Source of the DNA: Bacillus sp. ISL-7
GTDB taxonomy: Bacteria; Bacillota; Bacilli; Bacillales_B; DSM-18226
Direction: 5' to 3'
Length of the DNA stretch: 64,000 bases
Assembly: GCF_018613065.1 (NCBI RefSeq)
Contig: NZ_JAGGQW010000031.1
Location: 62,001-126,000, forward strand
Position 1 is the first letter of the stretch; each line of letters begins with the position of its first letter. Shown piece after piece: positions 52,121 to 62,183 of the stretch. The notes below the pieces were generated by a model that had not been told where the DNA came from, made no database searches, and worked only from the letters and a program-made list of their open reading frames with translations. Position numbers and translations under genes: made by a program.

Positions 52121-52237
52121 TTAATAGAAGCTTGCACCAACAATGATTAAAAGGATGAATAATACGACGATTAACACAAAAGTTGAACCGTACCCGTATC
52201 CACCACCGTAGCCGTAGCCGCCATATCCAAAGCACAT
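52121..52237 (-). CDS. YjcZ-family sporulation protein
   Basis: Tiny protein of 38 residues too short for automatic frames: a Gly/Tyr-rich head ([18 protein letters not shown]) followed by one membrane helix ending VGASFY. GAGGTGAC precedes the ATG at 52237. This is the YjcZ/YtzI-like family of small spore membrane proteins. It sits between spoVIF and the spoVA genes with its own terminator. Confidence 0.82.
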   Translation of the reverse strand: MCFGYGGYGYGGGYGYGSTFVLIVVLFILLIIVGASFY

Positions 52238-52345
52238 AGAATGTCACCTCACTTCTGTAATCTCATTAATAACATATGAAATTACTTTATACTGTGTGTA
52301 GGCGCGACATCTATTTCAGTAATTTGAGTTTTAAAAATGATTCAT

Positions 52346-52702
52346 TTACCCTTTAGGTTTAAAAATGAGTGCACCAATAAAACCGAAAATAATCGCTGCA
52401 GAGATACCGGAACTTGTCACTTGGAACATCCCGGTCAGTACTCCTATTAGCCCATGTTTCTCTGCATCCTGAAGTGCCCCATGGACTAATGAATTTCCAA
52501 AACTGGTAATTGGAATGGTAGCACCTGCCCCTGCAAAGTCAACTAGTGGCTCATACAGTCCAAAACCATCTAATATAGCTCCAATGACAACGAGCAAACT
52601 TAGTGTATGACCAGGTGTAAGCTTGGCAACATCAAATAAAAGCTGCCCTAGAACACAGATTAGCCCACCAATAACAAATGCCCAGAAAAACATCGCTAGC
52701 AT
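52346..52702 (-). CDS. spoVAE: Stage V sporulation protein AE (SpoVAEb)
   Basis: Membrane protein of 118 residues with three or four helices and the conserved [22 protein letters not shown] loop near 56. The ATG at 52702 follows AAGGGG. It belongs to the channel that moves Ca-dipicolinate across the inner spore membrane. It is the last gene of a yhcN-spoVAC-AD-AE run. Confidence 0.88.
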   Translation of the reverse strand: MLAMFFWAFVIGGLICVLGQLLFDVAKLTPGHTLSLLVVIGAILDGFGLYEPLVDFAGAGATIPITSFGNSLVHGALQDAEKHGLIGVLTGMFQVTSSGISAAIIFGFIGALIFKPKG

Positions 52703-52706
52703 AGGA

Positions 52707-53732
52707 TCACCCCTTATCTCCATTCATTTCAATGGCTACAGCATGTGCAATACATGGTATCGATTCGTTTTGCTGAAAGCTGAGCGGGGATAGCAGAGCC
52801 CCCGTCGCAACTACTAAGATTCGTTTATATGTACCTTTTTTCATTTGGTTCAGGAAATGCCCATACAAGGCTGTGGCTGAGCAACCCGCACCGCTTCCCC
52901 CCGATTGTACAGGCTGATCATCCTTATACATTAATAAACCACAATCCTGAAATTGTTTTCGTTCTAATTGAAGTCCACTCTTATTGATTAACTCGAAAGC
53001 TGTATCATGACCAACTCGGCCAAGGTCACCAGTGACAATCAAGTCATAATATGAGGGTTCTAATTGAAGATCGCGGAAATGGGCCATAATTGTATCAGCT
53101 GCTGCTGGTGCCATCGCGCCGCCCATATTAAACGGATCGGTTAATCCCATATCGATGACTTTTCCAATCGTTGCCGAAGTTGTTACTGGGTGCATCTTTC
53201 CAGATTCATTTGGTTGCACAAGTGCTACCCCTGCACCTGTTACCGTCCATTGTGCAGTCGGAGGCTTTTGACCTCCATACTCTGTTGGGTATCGAAACTG
53301 TTTTTCGACTGCTGCATTATGGCTTGAAGCACCCGTAAGTACGTATTTTGCTCCCTGGTAATTTACCACAAAAGAGGCTAAGGCCAGCCCTTCCATGGAC
53401 GTTGAGCAAGCCCCAAACAGACCAAAGTATGGAATCTGCATTGTCCTTGCCGCAAAACTGGTTGGCGTAATTTGATTAATTAAGTCTCCAGCAAATAAAA
53501 ATTGAATCTGCTCTTTCTCAACATTCCCTTTTTGTAAAGCTGTTTTAATTGCTTCTTCTAATAGTAAACGGTGGGCTTTTTCATAAGACTCCTTTCCCAT
53601 CCATAAGTCCTCATATAATAAATCGAAATCATTGGCTAAATTTCCATTGGCTTCAAATGGACCACCAGTAACCCCGGTAGCTGTGATCATTGGCCGATTT
53701 GTAAATATCCAAGATTGATGCCCTTTTAGCAA
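52707..53732 (-). CDS. spoVAD: Stage V sporulation protein AD
   Basis: SpoVAD of 341 residues, a thiolase-fold protein that binds dipicolinic acid on the spore inner membrane. Conserved segments are [13 protein letters not shown] near 18, [16 protein letters not shown] near 111 and [16 protein letters not shown] near 280. It abuts spoVAC (start one base before the spoVAC stop region) and is followed by spoVAE after four bases. Confidence 0.92.
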   Translation of the reverse strand: MLKGHQSWIFTNRPMITATGVTGGPFEANGNLANDFDLLYEDLWMGKESYEKAHRLLLEEAIKTALQKGNVEKEQIQFLFAGDLINQITPTSFAARTMQIPYFGLFGACSTSMEGLALASFVVNYQGAKYVLTGASSHNAAVEKQFRYPTEYGGQKPPTAQWTVTGAGVALVQPNESGKMHPVTTSATIGKVIDMGLTDPFNMGGAMAPAAADTIMAHFRDLQLEPSYYDLIVTGDLGRVGHDTAFELINKSGLQLERKQFQDCGLLMYKDDQPVQSGGSGAGCSATALYGHFLNQMKKGTYKRILVVATGALLSPLSFQQNESIPCIAHAVAIEMNGDKG

Positions 53733-54212
53733 TTACAAAACCCCCCAAATCACTAGCAGCGTTTTAACAAGCGCAACAACAAAAGCTGAGAAAACACCGA
53801 AGAGCACGACCGATCCTGCTAGCTTGAACATATTTCCACCTACACCTAAAACAAAGCCTTCTGTTCGATGTTCGATACATGCCGAGATTACGGCATTACC
53901 AAAGCCGGTAACGGGCACAGCACTTCCTGCACCAGCAAATTGTCCTAGACGATCGTAAATTCCGAAGCCAGTGAGTAACATTGATAAAAAGACCATTGTT
54001 GCCACGGTCGGATTTCCTACACTCTGTTCGGTAAAATCAAAAAAGTAAATATAAAAGTAACTGATGGCTTGGCCGATAACACATATAAGTCCACCAACAA
54101 AAAATGCCTTAATACAATTCTTCAAAACAGGCCTTTTAATTTCATGTTTCTGCTGAAGCTGTTGGTAATTGCGCTGCTGAGGCGTCATGTTTTTCTGCTT
54201 TTCCGTTGGCAT
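53733..54212 (-). CDS. spoVAC: Stage V sporulation protein AC
   Basis: SpoVAC of 159 residues, a membrane protein with five or so helices and the shared GQFAGAGSAVPVTGFGNAVISA loop near 89. In B. subtilis it is a mechanosensitive channel acting in dipicolinate release. The cytoplasmic N-terminus is charged (MPTEKQKNMTPQQRNY). It starts 16 bases after the lipoprotein gene. Confidence 0.9.
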   Translation of the reverse strand: MPTEKQKNMTPQQRNYQQLQQKHEIKRPVLKNCIKAFFVGGLICVIGQAISYFYIYFFDFTEQSVGNPTVATMVFLSMLLTGFGIYDRLGQFAGAGSAVPVTGFGNAVISACIEHRTEGFVLGVGGNMFKLAGSVVLFGVFSAFVVALVKTLLVIWGVL

Positions 54213-54228
54213 CTACATTCTTCCTTTC

Positions 54229-54699
54229 TTACTTCATTTCTTTCGTCATTTTAACAATGTCGTTAAAGCGTTTTTCAGCCCTTTGATGAGAAAATTTAGA
54301 GGAGGTTTTCATTCTCTCATCAAGTCTCACTGCTTCGAGGAAAATTTTGTAGTCACTTGAAATGGTAAAGTTATCATTGGGATATTTTTCTTTAAGCATT
54401 TTGTTGATGTTTTTTTCAATTTTTTTCATTCTAAAACGATGCATATGCTTAACCTTATATACCACTAGTGTATCTTTTTTCCCTTTTATAACGGCCACAT
54501 CATATAATTCTGGAAACGCGCTTACATCATGCTCAATTTCTTTCACATGATTTTTACTTATGTTTTTCCCGGTTACGATCGGATTAGGATTCGTTGTTTT
54601 CATAAGGGCTATTTGACTATCCTTAACCTGTGGATTTTGACTACAGGAGGAGAGTAATAATAAACAAGCGAATAATACCCAATGATGAATAGCTTTCAT
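54229..54699 (-). CDS. YhcN/YlaJ-family sporulation lipoprotein
   Basis: Lipoprotein of 156 residues: signal with lipobox LSSC (about 16-19), then a YhcN/YlaJ-type domain with VKEIEHDVSAFPELYDVAVIKGKKDTLVVYKV. Such lipoproteins often begin spoVA operons and act in spore germination. It lies 16 bases before spoVAC. The call rests on pattern and context. Confidence 0.78.
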   Translation of the reverse strand: MKAIHHWVLFACLLLLSSCSQNPQVKDSQIALMKTTNPNPIVTGKNISKNHVKEIEHDVSAFPELYDVAVIKGKKDTLVVYKVKHMHRFRMKKIEKNINKMLKEKYPNDNFTISSDYKIFLEAVRLDERMKTSSKFSHQRAEKRFNDIVKMTKEMK

Positions 54700-54810
54700 T
54701 TGATTCCCATCCCTTATTCCGTTTTTTAACCATCACTATAGGTAGTTTTTTCGATATTGTCTAAAATTATGACTAGTTAAGAGTAATTTATCTTTATTCC
54801 TTCGTAAAAC

Positions 54811-54837
54811 AAAAAAACTGCCAGTCAATCTGGCAGT
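54811..54837 (-). terminator. Terminator after the small spore-type gene
   Basis: ACTGCCAG / CTGGCAGT with a five-base loop and a T-run on the minus strand. Confidence 0.82.
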
Positions 54838-54847
54838 CCCCTTAAGC

Positions 54848-55009
54848 CTATTTAGAAGTTTTTTTTCCGCAGCCACAACCTGAACCTTTTTGCTTTATGG
54901 ATTTTGACGGTTGATAAGTGTGAGTTGATTGTGTTGTTTCTATATCTTGTGTTGTTTCTGTACCTTGTGTTGTGGTTGTATATTGGTTTCTCCTTTTTTT
55001 CTGACTCAT
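54848..55009 (-). CDS. Small Thr-rich protein with C-terminal GCGCGKK, probably spore-associated
   Basis: Protein of 53 residues, not recognised by family. The ATG at 55009 follows AAGGGAGAGAG. The middle repeats TTQ/ETTQ units and the end is GSGCGCGKKTSK, a Cys/Gly motif like those of small spore-coat proteins. It lies between yjcA and the spoVA genes in sporulation surroundings. Confidence 0.5.
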   Translation of the reverse strand: MSQKKRRNQYTTTTQGTETTQDIETTQSTHTYQPSKSIKQKGSGCGCGKKTSK

Positions 55010-55091
55010 TAATTCTCTCTCCCTTGCTATCAATTCATACCTACTAGTATTAGAATATGACTAAGATGTAGGTCTTGTCTCAGCAAACACC

Positions 55092-55448
55092 TTATTTTTC
55101 GATAAAATACTGTACAATTGACTCCAATATTGATGCTATGCCAGCAACCGCTAAAATTAATATAATAGGGTAGGAAACGATTGGATATAGAAGTGATATA
55201 CCGACAACTCCTATAGAAGTCCATATCCCTGTACACCAATAACAGCTAAGAAGTTCACCGAAGAACTTTTTGACCCCTTTTTCCTTTGGTAAATAATAAA
55301 CCTCGATTTCACCATACTCATCTACTTCTTTGATTTCATTGAAAAAAGGCCCCCTAATAAATTCGGTTATTTTATCAAAAACAAATAATCTTGTTAGCCT
55401 AAAAGACGCAAGTGATAGAATAATCAGGTTTAATAAAGTTATTTTCAT
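55092..55448 (-). CDS. yjcA: YjcA-like DUF1360 sporulation membrane protein
   Basis: Membrane protein of 118 residues with the DUF1360 marks: an N-terminal LASFRLTRLFVFDKITEFIR and a CYWCTGIWTS motif near 73, then two hydrophobic helices. B. subtilis yjcA occupies the same place beside the cot genes. The ribosome site (AAGGAAG) is 14 bases away, a little far. Role unknown. Confidence 0.8.
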   Translation of the reverse strand: MKITLLNLIILSLASFRLTRLFVFDKITEFIRGPFFNEIKEVDEYGEIEVYYLPKEKGVKKFFGELLSCYWCTGIWTSIGVVGISLLYPIVSYPIILILAVAGIASILESIVQYFIEK

Positions 55449-55586
55449 GTTGTGTATCCATGCTTCCTTTCATAGACATTTTTGTCGCCTAATTTACTCA
55501 AACAAGGCTATTGTCCGTTACCCAAAAGTGCTTTGTGAAATATGTTAATAATGTAAGATGTATATCGGATTAAGGAGGAAAAATAA

Positions 55587-56099
55587 ATGGGTTGTGGAAA
55601 TAATGATCATGATTTTCATAAAGGTAATTGTGTTTGCGAAGTCGTCCGTGCAATTAAGGATATCCAAGATAATGCTGTAGAAGAAGATGAATGTCCTGAA
55701 TGTTCCAGTTGTTTCAATGAGCCACTTGGTACATTGGTTTCACCAGCAAGGAGAGATCCAGTTGATACTCGAGTGTTTGTTTTAAGTACTGCGGATGGTT
55801 CACCATTCCACGCTTTCTTTAGTACCGAAAACAATGCATGTGTATCCATCTACTTCCGTGTCGAAGATGTATTTGATAACTGCTGTGCTACACTTCGTGT
55901 ATTAGTACCTGGTCGCCGTGAAGGTGGAACTTTCACCCCAGTAAACTTAGTTTCAGGTGGAGATAAGTGTTGTATTGACCTCGATAAGGTTTGTCAAGTT
56001 GAACGTTTCCGCGCAAGTAACGATTGCATAACAGTTGACTTAAGATGCTTCTGCGCTGTTCAATGTATTGCGGATGTTAACTTAGGAATTTGCAATTAA
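55587..56099 (+). CDS. cotZ: CotY/CotZ-family spore coat protein
   Basis: Cysteine-rich protein of 170 residues (many Cys, e.g. CVCEVV, CPECSSCF, CCIDLDKVC). It is the CotY/CotZ/ExsY type that cross-links into the outermost spore layer (crust or exosporium). TAAGGAGG precedes the ATG. B. subtilis has several linked copies (cotXYZ); only one is present here. Confidence 0.87.
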   Translation: MGCGNNDHDFHKGNCVCEVVRAIKDIQDNAVEEDECPECSSCFNEPLGTLVSPARRDPVDTRVFVLSTADGSPFHAFFSTENNACVSIYFRVEDVFDNCCATLRVLVPGRREGGTFTPVNLVSGGDKCCIDLDKVCQVERFRASNDCITVDLRCFCAVQCIADVNLGICN

Positions 56100-56104
56100 A
56101 AATA

Positions 56105-56136
56105 TTGCCAGTCGGTATAATCGGCTGGCTTTTTTG
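56105..56136. terminator. Terminator between cotZ and cotO
   Basis: GCCAGTCGG / CGGCTGGC followed by a T-run; convergent genes. Confidence 0.8.
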
Positions 56137-56142
56137 TTGTCT

Positions 56143-56652
56143 CTATTTTTTGATTCCAATCAAGATAACCCCTTTAAGTGCCTGGACTGGCACTGTATTT
56201 GTTGATTGATCATGAAATCGAATCGTTACTTCGTCACCATCGTACACAGTTAAGTATCCCTGATAGTTTTTTTCTTCGGTAATAAAAACGCATGGTGGAG
56301 GCGGAAGGACTTTTGGATAGTTGATTAAATAATTCAATCGTTCTTTAATATCCATTTCTTTAAAGGGTTTCACCCTGTTAAAGGGAGAACGCTGTCTTTC
56401 CTGAATCGATGTTGGTGATTTTGTTGCTGGATTATCTGATCTAGATCCTTCCGTCCCTATTGGATCTTGAACTATTTCCTTTTTTAAAAGAGAGATTTTC
56501 TTTTTGCTTTCAGCCTCTAACAGCATTTCTTTCTCAATCAGCTCTTCTTCTTCCAGTCTGCTCGTATAAATGTCCTGCATGTTAGTTGCAGGAGTCCTTG
56601 CAAACGGCTGGTGTATATAGAGTAATGGTCCTTTACTTTTCTTTTCCGACAT
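56143..56652 (-). CDS. cotO: CotO-like spore coat protein
   Basis: Protein of 169 residues, charged and low-complexity in the middle, beginning MSEKKSKGPLLYIHQPF and ending with a compact beta-rich domain (PCVFITEEKNYQGYLTVYDGDEVTIRFHD). This fits CotO (YjbX), a coat morphogenetic protein. The ATG at 56652 is eight bases after GGAGG. Its place between fabI and cotZ matches B. subtilis. Confidence 0.8.
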   Translation of the reverse strand: MSEKKSKGPLLYIHQPFARTPATNMQDIYTSRLEEEELIEKEMLLEAESKKKISLLKKEIVQDPIGTEGSRSDNPATKSPTSIQERQRSPFNRVKPFKEMDIKERLNYLINYPKVLPPPPCVFITEEKNYQGYLTVYDGDEVTIRFHDQSTNTVPVQALKGVILIGIKK

Positions 56653-56742
56653 GCTCTGTACCTCCATTTACGTAATCCTACACATTATATTTATGCTAGA
56701 GGCCCATACGCGTTCATAGGAAAATAAGAAATTTACTGCAAG

Positions 56743-56772
56743 CAAAAAGGCCCGCATCAAATGCGGGCCTTC
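56743..56772 (-). terminator. Terminator after fabI
   Basis: AAGGCCCGCAT / ATGCGGGCCTT with a three-base loop. Confidence 0.88.
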
Positions 56773-56782
56773 ATCATCATCC

Positions 56783-57553
56783 TTATAGAATATGATATCC
56801 GGAATCAACATGAATGTTTTCGCCGGTAATTCCTCGTGAAAGATCACTGAAAAGGAACAAAGCAGTGTCTCCAACTTCTTCTGGAGTGGTAGCTCTACGT
56901 AATGGAGCTCTTTCTTCAATTTCTTTTAAAATTGAATTAAAATCACTTATTCCTTTTGCGGATAATGTTCGAATTGGACCTGCAGAAATTGAGTTTACAC
57001 GTATGTTATCTTTTCCAAGGTCTGCGGATAAGTAACGAACACTAGCATCTAGAGAAGCTTTGGCTACACCCATAACATTATAGTTCTGGATTGCACGTTC
57101 TCCACCTAAGTACGTCAACGTGACAATGCTTCCACCTTCAACCATCAATCCTCGTGCTTCTTTCGCTACGGCTGTTAAGGAATATGAGCTGATATTATGA
57201 GCGAGCATGAAGCCCTCTCTAGTAGTGTTCATATACTCACCACTTAGTTCTTCTTTATTAGCAAATGCGATGCAGTGTGCTACCCCATGAATTGCCCCAA
57301 CTGAATCTTTGATTTCAGCAAAGCACTTCGCAACGTCTTCATCGCGTGTAACATCACACGGTAAAACAAGTGTACCTTCAGCCTCTAACGAATTAGCAAG
57401 TTCACGAACACTGCTTTCTAATCTTTCACCTGCATAGGTAAAAATTAATCTTGCTCCTGCATTGTGCAATGAGCGGGCAATTCCCCATGCAATACTGCGT
57501 TTATTGGCAACACCCATTACTACATAAGTTTTTCCAGATAAAGAAAGATTCAT
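56783..57553 (-). CDS. fabI: Enoyl-[acyl-carrier-protein] reductase (NADH)
   Basis: Short-chain dehydrogenase of 256 residues, the last reduction of fatty-acid elongation. GVANKRSIAWGIARSLHNAG at 14-33 is the nucleotide site, and the catalytic Tyr and Lys lie in TYLGGERAIQNYNVMGVAKASL (near 147-168). SAGPIRTLSAKGI follows. GGAGGAC precedes the ATG. Monocistronic. Confidence 0.94.
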   Translation of the reverse strand: MNLSLSGKTYVVMGVANKRSIAWGIARSLHNAGARLIFTYAGERLESSVRELANSLEAEGTLVLPCDVTRDEDVAKCFAEIKDSVGAIHGVAHCIAFANKEELSGEYMNTTREGFMLAHNISSYSLTAVAKEARGLMVEGGSIVTLTYLGGERAIQNYNVMGVAKASLDASVRYLSADLGKDNIRVNSISAGPIRTLSAKGISDFNSILKEIEERAPLRRATTPEEVGDTALFLFSDLSRGITGENIHVDSGYHIL

Positions 57554-57667
57554 ATTGAAAAAGTCCTCCTACTATTACATGAGTTATTAGTACTTGGTAC
57601 TAATTTTACACTAATTTACGACAAATGAAAAGTTCAACACATCAAACAACATTTTTTCAAAAATACT

Positions 57668-59527
57668 TTAACAGGTTTCGCAGAATTCTAACTCTCTTTT
57701 CAGTTCATCCACATATTCCTTCGATCCAGTAACAATCAAGCGGTCATTCGTTTGCAGCTCTGTATCTCCATGTGGGACGATGGAATCCTTACCACGGAAA
57801 ATTCGGACAAATATGATATCTCCTGTAAAAGGAAATCTCCGTAAAGACATCCCATCAAATTGCCTATTCAGCATAACAATTTCATAAAGTCCTGTCTCCT
57901 GATTTGTTAATATATTTAACAAGGTTGGTGATTCAATTAATGCCCGGAGTAATACTTTGGTTGACATAAACGCAGAAAACACTTCTATATTATGCTCCCG
58001 TAAACTTTCCTCTAAATCAGGACTTTCTATTCGGGCAATGACCCTAGAAACTCCTTTTTCTTTCGAAGCTACAGAAAGTGTTGCATTTACTCTTTCATCA
58101 CCTGTTGAAATCACTACAACTTCTGATTGAAAGACGTTTGTATTCTCCAACGTTTCAATGGAATAATCAGGAATTTCAACTATGTCAAAAAGAGAATTAG
58201 CAATTTGCTTTTCTGATTTCTCCATTTGAGTATGATACAAGATTGGATCATACAAGCCTGACTTTAATTCTCGTGAGACGGGCAATGTGGTCTGATTGGC
58301 ACCTAAGAATGCCACGCTTACCCTTTTATTAGCGACCACTTCTTTAGGGAATAACTTTTTAAAAACAATCGGTGTAATAATAGACGTAATTACAGCAACC
58401 AATATTAATGTGCCACTCATCTGCGGGGTTATGATTTCTAACCTTTCTCCTATTGTCGCCGCTGCAATGACTAGGGAAAGTGTTGAAGTAAGTAAAAAAC
58501 CCGCTGCAATGACTGTTTTCAACTCATACCAAATTTTCAAAATATACACGGGGATAAGTTTTGATAAAAGCAGCCCCAGTAATAGCAGCGGTATCATTAA
58601 TAAGAGTTTTTTTTCATTAAAAAGGGACCAAATATCAAGATTTACTCCCACCATTACAAAAAAGATGGGAATCAAAAATCCATACCCGAATGAGTCTAGC
58701 TTATGTACAAGCTCTTGGTTCGGTGATAACAACGAAACAAGGACACCTGCTAGAAACGCTCCTAAGATGTTTTCTGCACCCACTGTTTCAGAAAGACCTA
58801 CTAATACGATGATCAGTGTAAACACGGCCCTCGTCCCTATTTGAACGGTCCCTGTTGAAAGTGTTTCTATAAAGGTTCGATTTTTAAATCTTTTGCCAAG
58901 AAAATAAAGAACGATACCTGCGGCAAACAAAATAAGTAACAGCCACGTATTTCCATGTCCTGATTCATATAGCGATACAAAGACAGCAAGCAATATCATC
59001 GTCACTAAATCGGCTATAACCGCAACCAATAAGATAATTTGTCCGATGACGGTTTTCATCAGATGTGCCTCTTTCAAAGTAGGCACAACAACACCCAATG
59101 ATATGGTCGAAATGATCAGCGTCATTAAAAAGGCATTCTCAATAAAACCTGCTATCACAAACAAAAAGGATAAACCCAGGGAGAAAATAAAGATACCTGC
59201 AAAGATTAGCCCCGCGACTACAAATGAATTGGGCTCTTTTTTTCCATTGGAAAGCTTTTTACGCAATTTCCTCCCAGCAAAGGCCGTGAAGTCTATCTCA
59301 AGTCCGCTTAAAAACATGAGAAAAATAAACCCTAAGGTCGATAGGGTTGAGAGCCACATATCTTCATGAACCACATCAAAACCGCTTTTACCGATTACCA
59401 ATCCCATAATAATTTCAGCGACGACCACAGGGATATAATTCAATTTAAACCGATGTAAAAGAATCGGTGTTAAAAATGCCATTGTAACAACAATTAATAA
59501 AGAAATAACTGAAACCTGCTGCTCCAT
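57668..59527 (-). CDS. yjbQ: YjbQ-like CPA2 monovalent cation:proton antiporter with RCK/TrkA domains
   Basis: Protein of about 619 residues. About 12 membrane helices fill the first 390 residues (with LSGLEIDFTAF near 78), followed by TrkA-N and TrkA-C-like cytosolic domains (VVVISTGDERVNATLSVASK near 485 and a LIVTGSKEYVDEL tail). The nucleotide-binding motif is degenerate (VSVAFLGANQTT). The ATG at 59527 follows GAGGAG. It moves K+ or Na+ against protons; the ion is not certain. Confidence 0.85.
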   Translation of the reverse strand: MEQQVSVISLLIVVTMAFLTPILLHRFKLNYIPVVVAEIIMGLVIGKSGFDVVHEDMWLSTLSTLGFIFLMFLSGLEIDFTAFAGRKLRKKLSNGKKEPNSFVVAGLIFAGIFIFSLGLSFLFVIAGFIENAFLMTLIISTISLGVVVPTLKEAHLMKTVIGQIILLVAVIADLVTMILLAVFVSLYESGHGNTWLLLILFAAGIVLYFLGKRFKNRTFIETLSTGTVQIGTRAVFTLIIVLVGLSETVGAENILGAFLAGVLVSLLSPNQELVHKLDSFGYGFLIPIFFVMVGVNLDIWSLFNEKKLLLMIPLLLLGLLLSKLIPVYILKIWYELKTVIAAGFLLTSTLSLVIAAATIGERLEIITPQMSGTLILVAVITSIITPIVFKKLFPKEVVANKRVSVAFLGANQTTLPVSRELKSGLYDPILYHTQMEKSEKQIANSLFDIVEIPDYSIETLENTNVFQSEVVVISTGDERVNATLSVASKEKGVSRVIARIESPDLEESLREHNIEVFSAFMSTKVLLRALIESPTLLNILTNQETGLYEIVMLNRQFDGMSLRRFPFTGDIIFVRIFRGKDSIVPHGDTELQTNDRLIVTGSKEYVDELKRELEFCETC

Positions 59528-59621
59528 TCGTGTAACTCCTCTCAAAAAAGTTTTAGATTAGAATCCTTTTTATAAAAACTAACTCTTAGGCAAAAAATAT
59601 CGATATAAGGGAGTTGAATTT

Positions 59622-60362
59622 ATGAAAATTGATATAATCGGTGATATTCATGGGTGTTTAACGGAATTAAAGGAACTTACCATTACACTTGGTTATAAAT
59701 GGGAGAACGGTATCCCAAGACATCCCAATAATAGAGTGCTGGGATTTCTCGGTGATTTAACAGATCGGGGACCTGCTTCACTTAACGTAATCGAAATTGT
59801 ATGGCAGTTAGTCATTAAAGAAAAAACAGGCTATTACACACCAGGGAATCATTGTAATAAGTTATACCGTTTCTTCCTTGGCAACAAAGTTCAGATTGCC
59901 CACGGGTTAGAAACAACAGTTGCCGAATATGAATCATTATATAAAAAAGAGCAGCAATCCATTCGAAAAAAATTCACCGAACTTTATGAAAGGGCTCCAT
60001 TATATTTAGTATTAGACAACAAAAAGCTTATTATTGCCCATGCAGGGATTAAGCAGGAATTTATCGGACAATCCCATGCTAAGGTCAAAGAATTTGTCCT
60101 TTACGGCGATATAACAGGTAAAAAACACCCTGACGGGTCACCGATAAGAAGAGATTGGGCCAAAGAGTATCACGGTGAAGCATGTATCGTTTACGGACAT
60201 ACTCCTGTGAATGAGCCAAGAATCATCAATAATACCTATAATATTGATACTGGGGCAGTCTTCGGAGGAAACCTAACCGCCTTAAGATATCCTGAAATGG
60301 AATTGGTTTCGATTAAATCTACTATGCCATATGTAGAGGAAAAATTTAAGCAATTTGATTGA
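59622..60362 (+). CDS. prpE: Bis(5'-nucleosyl)-tetraphosphatase PrpE
   Basis: Metallophosphatase of 246 residues: GDIHGC at 7-12, GDLTDRGP at 44-51, GNHCNK near 81 and [10 protein letters not shown] near 142. B. subtilis PrpE splits Ap4A symmetrically and affects germination. AAGGGAG precedes the ATG. It is placed as in B. subtilis, convergent with the pseudouridine synthase gene. Confidence 0.87.
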   Translation: MKIDIIGDIHGCLTELKELTITLGYKWENGIPRHPNNRVLGFLGDLTDRGPASLNVIEIVWQLVIKEKTGYYTPGNHCNKLYRFFLGNKVQIAHGLETTVAEYESLYKKEQQSIRKKFTELYERAPLYLVLDNKKLIIAHAGIKQEFIGQSHAKVKEFVLYGDITGKKHPDGSPIRRDWAKEYHGEACIVYGHTPVNEPRIINNTYNIDTGAVFGGNLTALRYPEMELVSIKSTMPYVEEKFKQFD

Positions 60363-60396
60363 AATTGAAAAAGCGGGATCGCACGCACGTTCAAAT

Positions 60397-60436
60397 TAAA
60401 AAGGCTGCCTCCTATAAAAGCGAGTCAGCCTCTAAA
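60397..60436. terminator. Terminator between prpE and the pseudouridine synthase gene
   Basis: AAAAAGGCTG / CAGCCTCTAAAA with a 19-base loop. It overlaps the last codons of the leftward gene. Confidence 0.6.
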
Positions 60437-61317
60437 ATTTCACCCATATCCCTCGGTAATGGTGCAGTAAAAATCATTTCCTCTCCTGAAAATGGATGAA
60501 TAAATTTTATTCTTTTACAATGAAGAGCCTGCCTAGCAATTAATGATCGGTCTCCCCCATACAAATCGTCACCAAGCAAAGGATGGTTTAAATAAGACAT
60601 ATGGACTCTAATTTGATGGGTTCGTCCGGTTTCAAGTGTGAGCTCCAAATAGGTAAATGCAATATGTTTCTCGATCACTTGATAATGAGTGCAGGCATAT
60701 TGACCATCCGCACGAACTTCCCGCTCAATAATGCTGTCGTCTTTGCGGCCAATGGGCGCTGTAATCGTGCCACTATCTAGTGAAATCCTGCCTCCAGCAA
60801 AAGCTTCATATGTCCTTTTCACCTGCCCGCCCCGTTGCATCAAACTGAACAAGTGATGGACATGGCGATGCTTAGCAATTAGAACAATCCCTGAAGTATC
60901 CCTGTCAAGCCGAGTTACAATGTGCGTTGTTGCTTGTATCCCACTGCGCTGATAATAGCCTACAAGAGCATTTGCCAAGCTGTTTACGGGGTGTTCTCGA
61001 GACGGAATCGTATTCATTCCTGCGGGTTTATTAACAACCAACAAATACTTATCTTCATATAGAATCGTTAACGGGATTTCTTCGCCCTTTAGTCCCTCGC
61101 TAGGACTCTCCATGGGAAAAATAACCATTACTTCATCCCCAAATGCCAACCTGTATCGAACATTTACTTCTTCTCCATTTACTTGGATACTACCGCCCTT
61201 GAACTTAATATCCGTTAAGGCCGTTCGAGAAATCTCTTCCTTTTTTAAAAATTCTCTTAAAAGTTTTCCACTATCGCTTTCACTAATTTTCCACTTCATT
61301 TGAAACGGGGAAGTCAT
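60412..61317 (-). CDS. yjbO: RluA-family RNA pseudouridine synthase (YjbO-like)
   Basis: Pseudouridine synthase of 301 residues. An S4-like N-terminus leads to VTRLDRDTSGIVLIAKH near 137, with the catalytic Asp in the RLDRDTSG motif, and GRTHQIRVHMSYLNHPLLGD near 235. It probably modifies rRNA; target uridines unknown. It is coupled with nadF (18-base gap), the same order as in B. subtilis. Confidence 0.9.
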   Translation of the reverse strand: MTSPFQMKWKISESDSGKLLREFLKKEEISRTALTDIKFKGGSIQVNGEEVNVRYRLAFGDEVMVIFPMESPSEGLKGEEIPLTILYEDKYLLVVNKPAGMNTIPSREHPVNSLANALVGYYQRSGIQATTHIVTRLDRDTSGIVLIAKHRHVHHLFSLMQRGGQVKRTYEAFAGGRISLDSGTITAPIGRKDDSIIEREVRADGQYACTHYQVIEKHIAFTYLELTLETGRTHQIRVHMSYLNHPLLGDDLYGGDRSLIARQALHCKRIKFIHPFSGEEMIFTAPLPRDMGEILEADSLL

Positions 61318-61335
61318 TATAATGGCCCCTTCTCG

Positions 61336-62130
61336 TCAATCTGAAATAAAGGAATCATGAACTCTTTTCCAAAAAGGAAACGGCCGGAAACGGGCAAAGC
61401 GAATTTTTTCTTCTGGCACCCTAAATTGGATTGATTTTACATCCTTATGAAGCAAGGTCAGATGGTCGATGGTCACTTGAAAATCAGACCGATTTACCGG
61501 TTTAAGCATACATGTATGGTGTGCAGGGAGAATAAGCGGCGAGCCTATTGTTCTAAAGACTTTGTTATTTATCGATGCCATCTCAGCCACTTGGAGTGCA
61601 GAAATCGACGGATGGATAATCGCCCCTCCAAGTGCCTTATTATAGGCGGTACTACCCGAAGGTGTTGAAACGCATAAGCCGTCCCCACGGAACCGCTCGA
61701 AATGCTGTCCGCGGATTTCCACATCCATGACGAGTGTCCCCTCGACACTTTTAACAGTTGACTCATTTAAGGCAAGATACCTTGATTCCTTCCCTGCATG
61801 TGAGTAACGGATAATCACTTCTAACAATGGGTATTCCACGACTTGATAGGGTGTTTTAGCAATCGCAATCACTAGCTTCTCAATTTCATCTGGGATCCAA
61901 TCTGCATAAAAGCCGAGATGGCCTGTGTGAATTCCTACAAAGGCTGTTTTATCCAAACGGCTGCTATAGCGATGAAAGGCATAAAGGAGTGTCCCGTCAC
62001 CACCAATGGAAACAACTATATCTGGTTGGTCCTCATCGTACACAAGATCAAAATCAAGTAAATAGGTCCTCATTTTGTGCATTAAAATATTTGATTTTTG
62101 ATCTCCTTTTGATGTTATCGCAAATTTCAT
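61336..62130 (-). CDS. nadF: NAD kinase
   Basis: NAD kinase of 264 residues that makes NADP+. The GGDGT motif is at 43-47 and ALNESTVKS follows near 122. [20 protein letters not shown], the glycine-rich site, is near 155. It lies between the RelQ-type synthetase gene and the pseudouridine synthase gene. Its start follows an AAGGAG. Confidence 0.93.
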   Translation of the reverse strand: MKFAITSKGDQKSNILMHKMRTYLLDFDLVYDEDQPDIVVSIGGDGTLLYAFHRYSSRLDKTAFVGIHTGHLGFYADWIPDEIEKLVIAIAKTPYQVVEYPLLEVIIRYSHAGKESRYLALNESTVKSVEGTLVMDVEIRGQHFERFRGDGLCVSTPSGSTAYNKALGGAIIHPSISALQVAEMASINNKVFRTIGSPLILPAHHTCMLKPVNRSDFQVTIDHLTLLHKDVKSIQFRVPEEKIRFARFRPFPFWKRVHDSFISD

Positions 62131-62183
62131 AGTATTTTTGCTCCTTGTGACTTGAATGGCTTTTCAAAAGACGGTTATGACAA

